Position numbers and translations under genes: made by a program
Notes under the pieces: generated by a model
Databases searched by the model: none
Told to the model about the DNA's origin: nothing
The model's input: the letters and a program-made list of their open reading frames with translations, nothing else
Shown: positions 5,369-5,504 of the stretch, piece by piece
Numbering within the stretch: position 1 is the stretch's first letter
Layout of the letters: each line of letters begins with the position of its first letter
Assembly (NCBI GenBank): GCA_023392115.1
Contig: JAEVZT010000585.1
Span: 1 to 5,504, forward strand
Source: Chloroflexota bacterium
GTDB lineage: Bacteria; Chloroflexota; Anaerolineae; Aggregatilineales; Phototrophicaceae
Direction: 5' to 3'
DNA length: 5,504 nucleotides

Positions 5369-5504
5369 ATGGCGCACATCACCAAGGACAAAGGCGATCT
5401 GGCGGTCGTCAAGGCGATCGCACATTTGCTGGAACACGACATCCGCGTCTGTATGCCCCTCTCAGAACACCTTCCTATCGACTTCATCGCCGTTATGCCC
5501 GACA
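5369..5504 (+). CDS. N-terminus of a PD-(D/E)XK nuclease-like protein (3' end outside window)
   Basis: Forty-five codons are visible before the right edge. The features are an opening KDKGDLAVVKAIAHLLEHD helix (residues 6-24), then IRVCMPLSEHLPIDFIAV. The order KGD, helix, hydrophobic strand, P-x-SEH-x-P-x-D-x-I matches what I recall of the PD-(D/E)XK family often annotated as group I intron endonuclease (PDDEXK_5); D38 would be the first metal-binding acid. The later (D/E)xK pair needed for catalysis lies beyond the window, so activity cannot be judged. The start is supported by AAGGGA five bases upstream and by the stem-loop that closes the previous gene. Such small proteins are common as isolated chromosomal genes without any intron nearby, and no intron structure is seen here. 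If the family call is wrong, this is a short hypothetical protein. Confidence 0.6.
   Translation, partial: MAHITKDKGDLAVVKAIAHLLEHDIRVCMPLSEHLPIDFIAVMPD

Noticed and set aside
5299..5487. Minus-strand 62-codon open frame at the right edge
   Set aside because: It overlaps the terminator and the start of the nuclease-like gene, and has no motif or ribosome binding support.

Overview
The window is a GC-rich bacterial chromosome segment with every recognisable gene on the + strand. It holds four complete genes and two genes cut by the window edges. Protein content and style (GlpB/GlpC-type glycerol-3-phosphate dehydrogenase subunits, a medium-chain-type acyl-CoA dehydrogenase, a renalase-like flavoprotein, a short PD-(D/E)XK-like protein) would fit a heterotrophic Chloroflexota (Anaerolineae-like) or a similar environmental bacterium. 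No rRNA or marker gene is present, so this placement is a weak inference.

Left part (1-2947): the C-terminal 254 residues of GlpB, then a 256-residue secreted-signal multi-spanning membrane protein of unknown function, then a full GlpC with two 4Fe-4S motifs and two CCG domains. GlpA and the N-terminal FAD-binding part of GlpB would be expected just left of the window. The unusual point is that the membrane-protein gene sits between glpB and glpC. It has its own promoter-like sequence and palindromes upstream, and its membrane domain is a three-fold repeat of two-helix units with strictly spaced glycines.

Middle (2948-4257): a clear sigma70-type promoter, an acyl-CoA dehydrogenase with the catalytic Glu and both family signatures, and a stem-loop terminator that runs directly into the -10 box of the next gene. 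Right part (4258-5504): a renalase-like FAD/NAD(P)-binding oxidoreductase, a second stem-loop terminator of nearly the same layout, and the first 45 codons of a gene resembling the PD-(D/E)XK family often labelled group I intron endonuclease.

Functionally the genes concern electron entry from glycerol-3-phosphate (GlpB/GlpC, towards quinone) and from acyl-CoA (through electron-transfer flavoprotein, not encoded here). Both fit lipid or glycerolipid breakdown, but no shared operon links the two halves. I see no transposon, CRISPR array, tRNA, rRNA or phage gene. There is no gene-free stretch longer than about 83 bases; the longest gaps (767-849, 2948-3029, 4194-4295, 5295-5368) are described under the regulatory entries. 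I did not find a convincing new multi-gene system. The items most worth a second look are the repeat-built membrane protein inside the glp cluster and its palindrome-rich leader.
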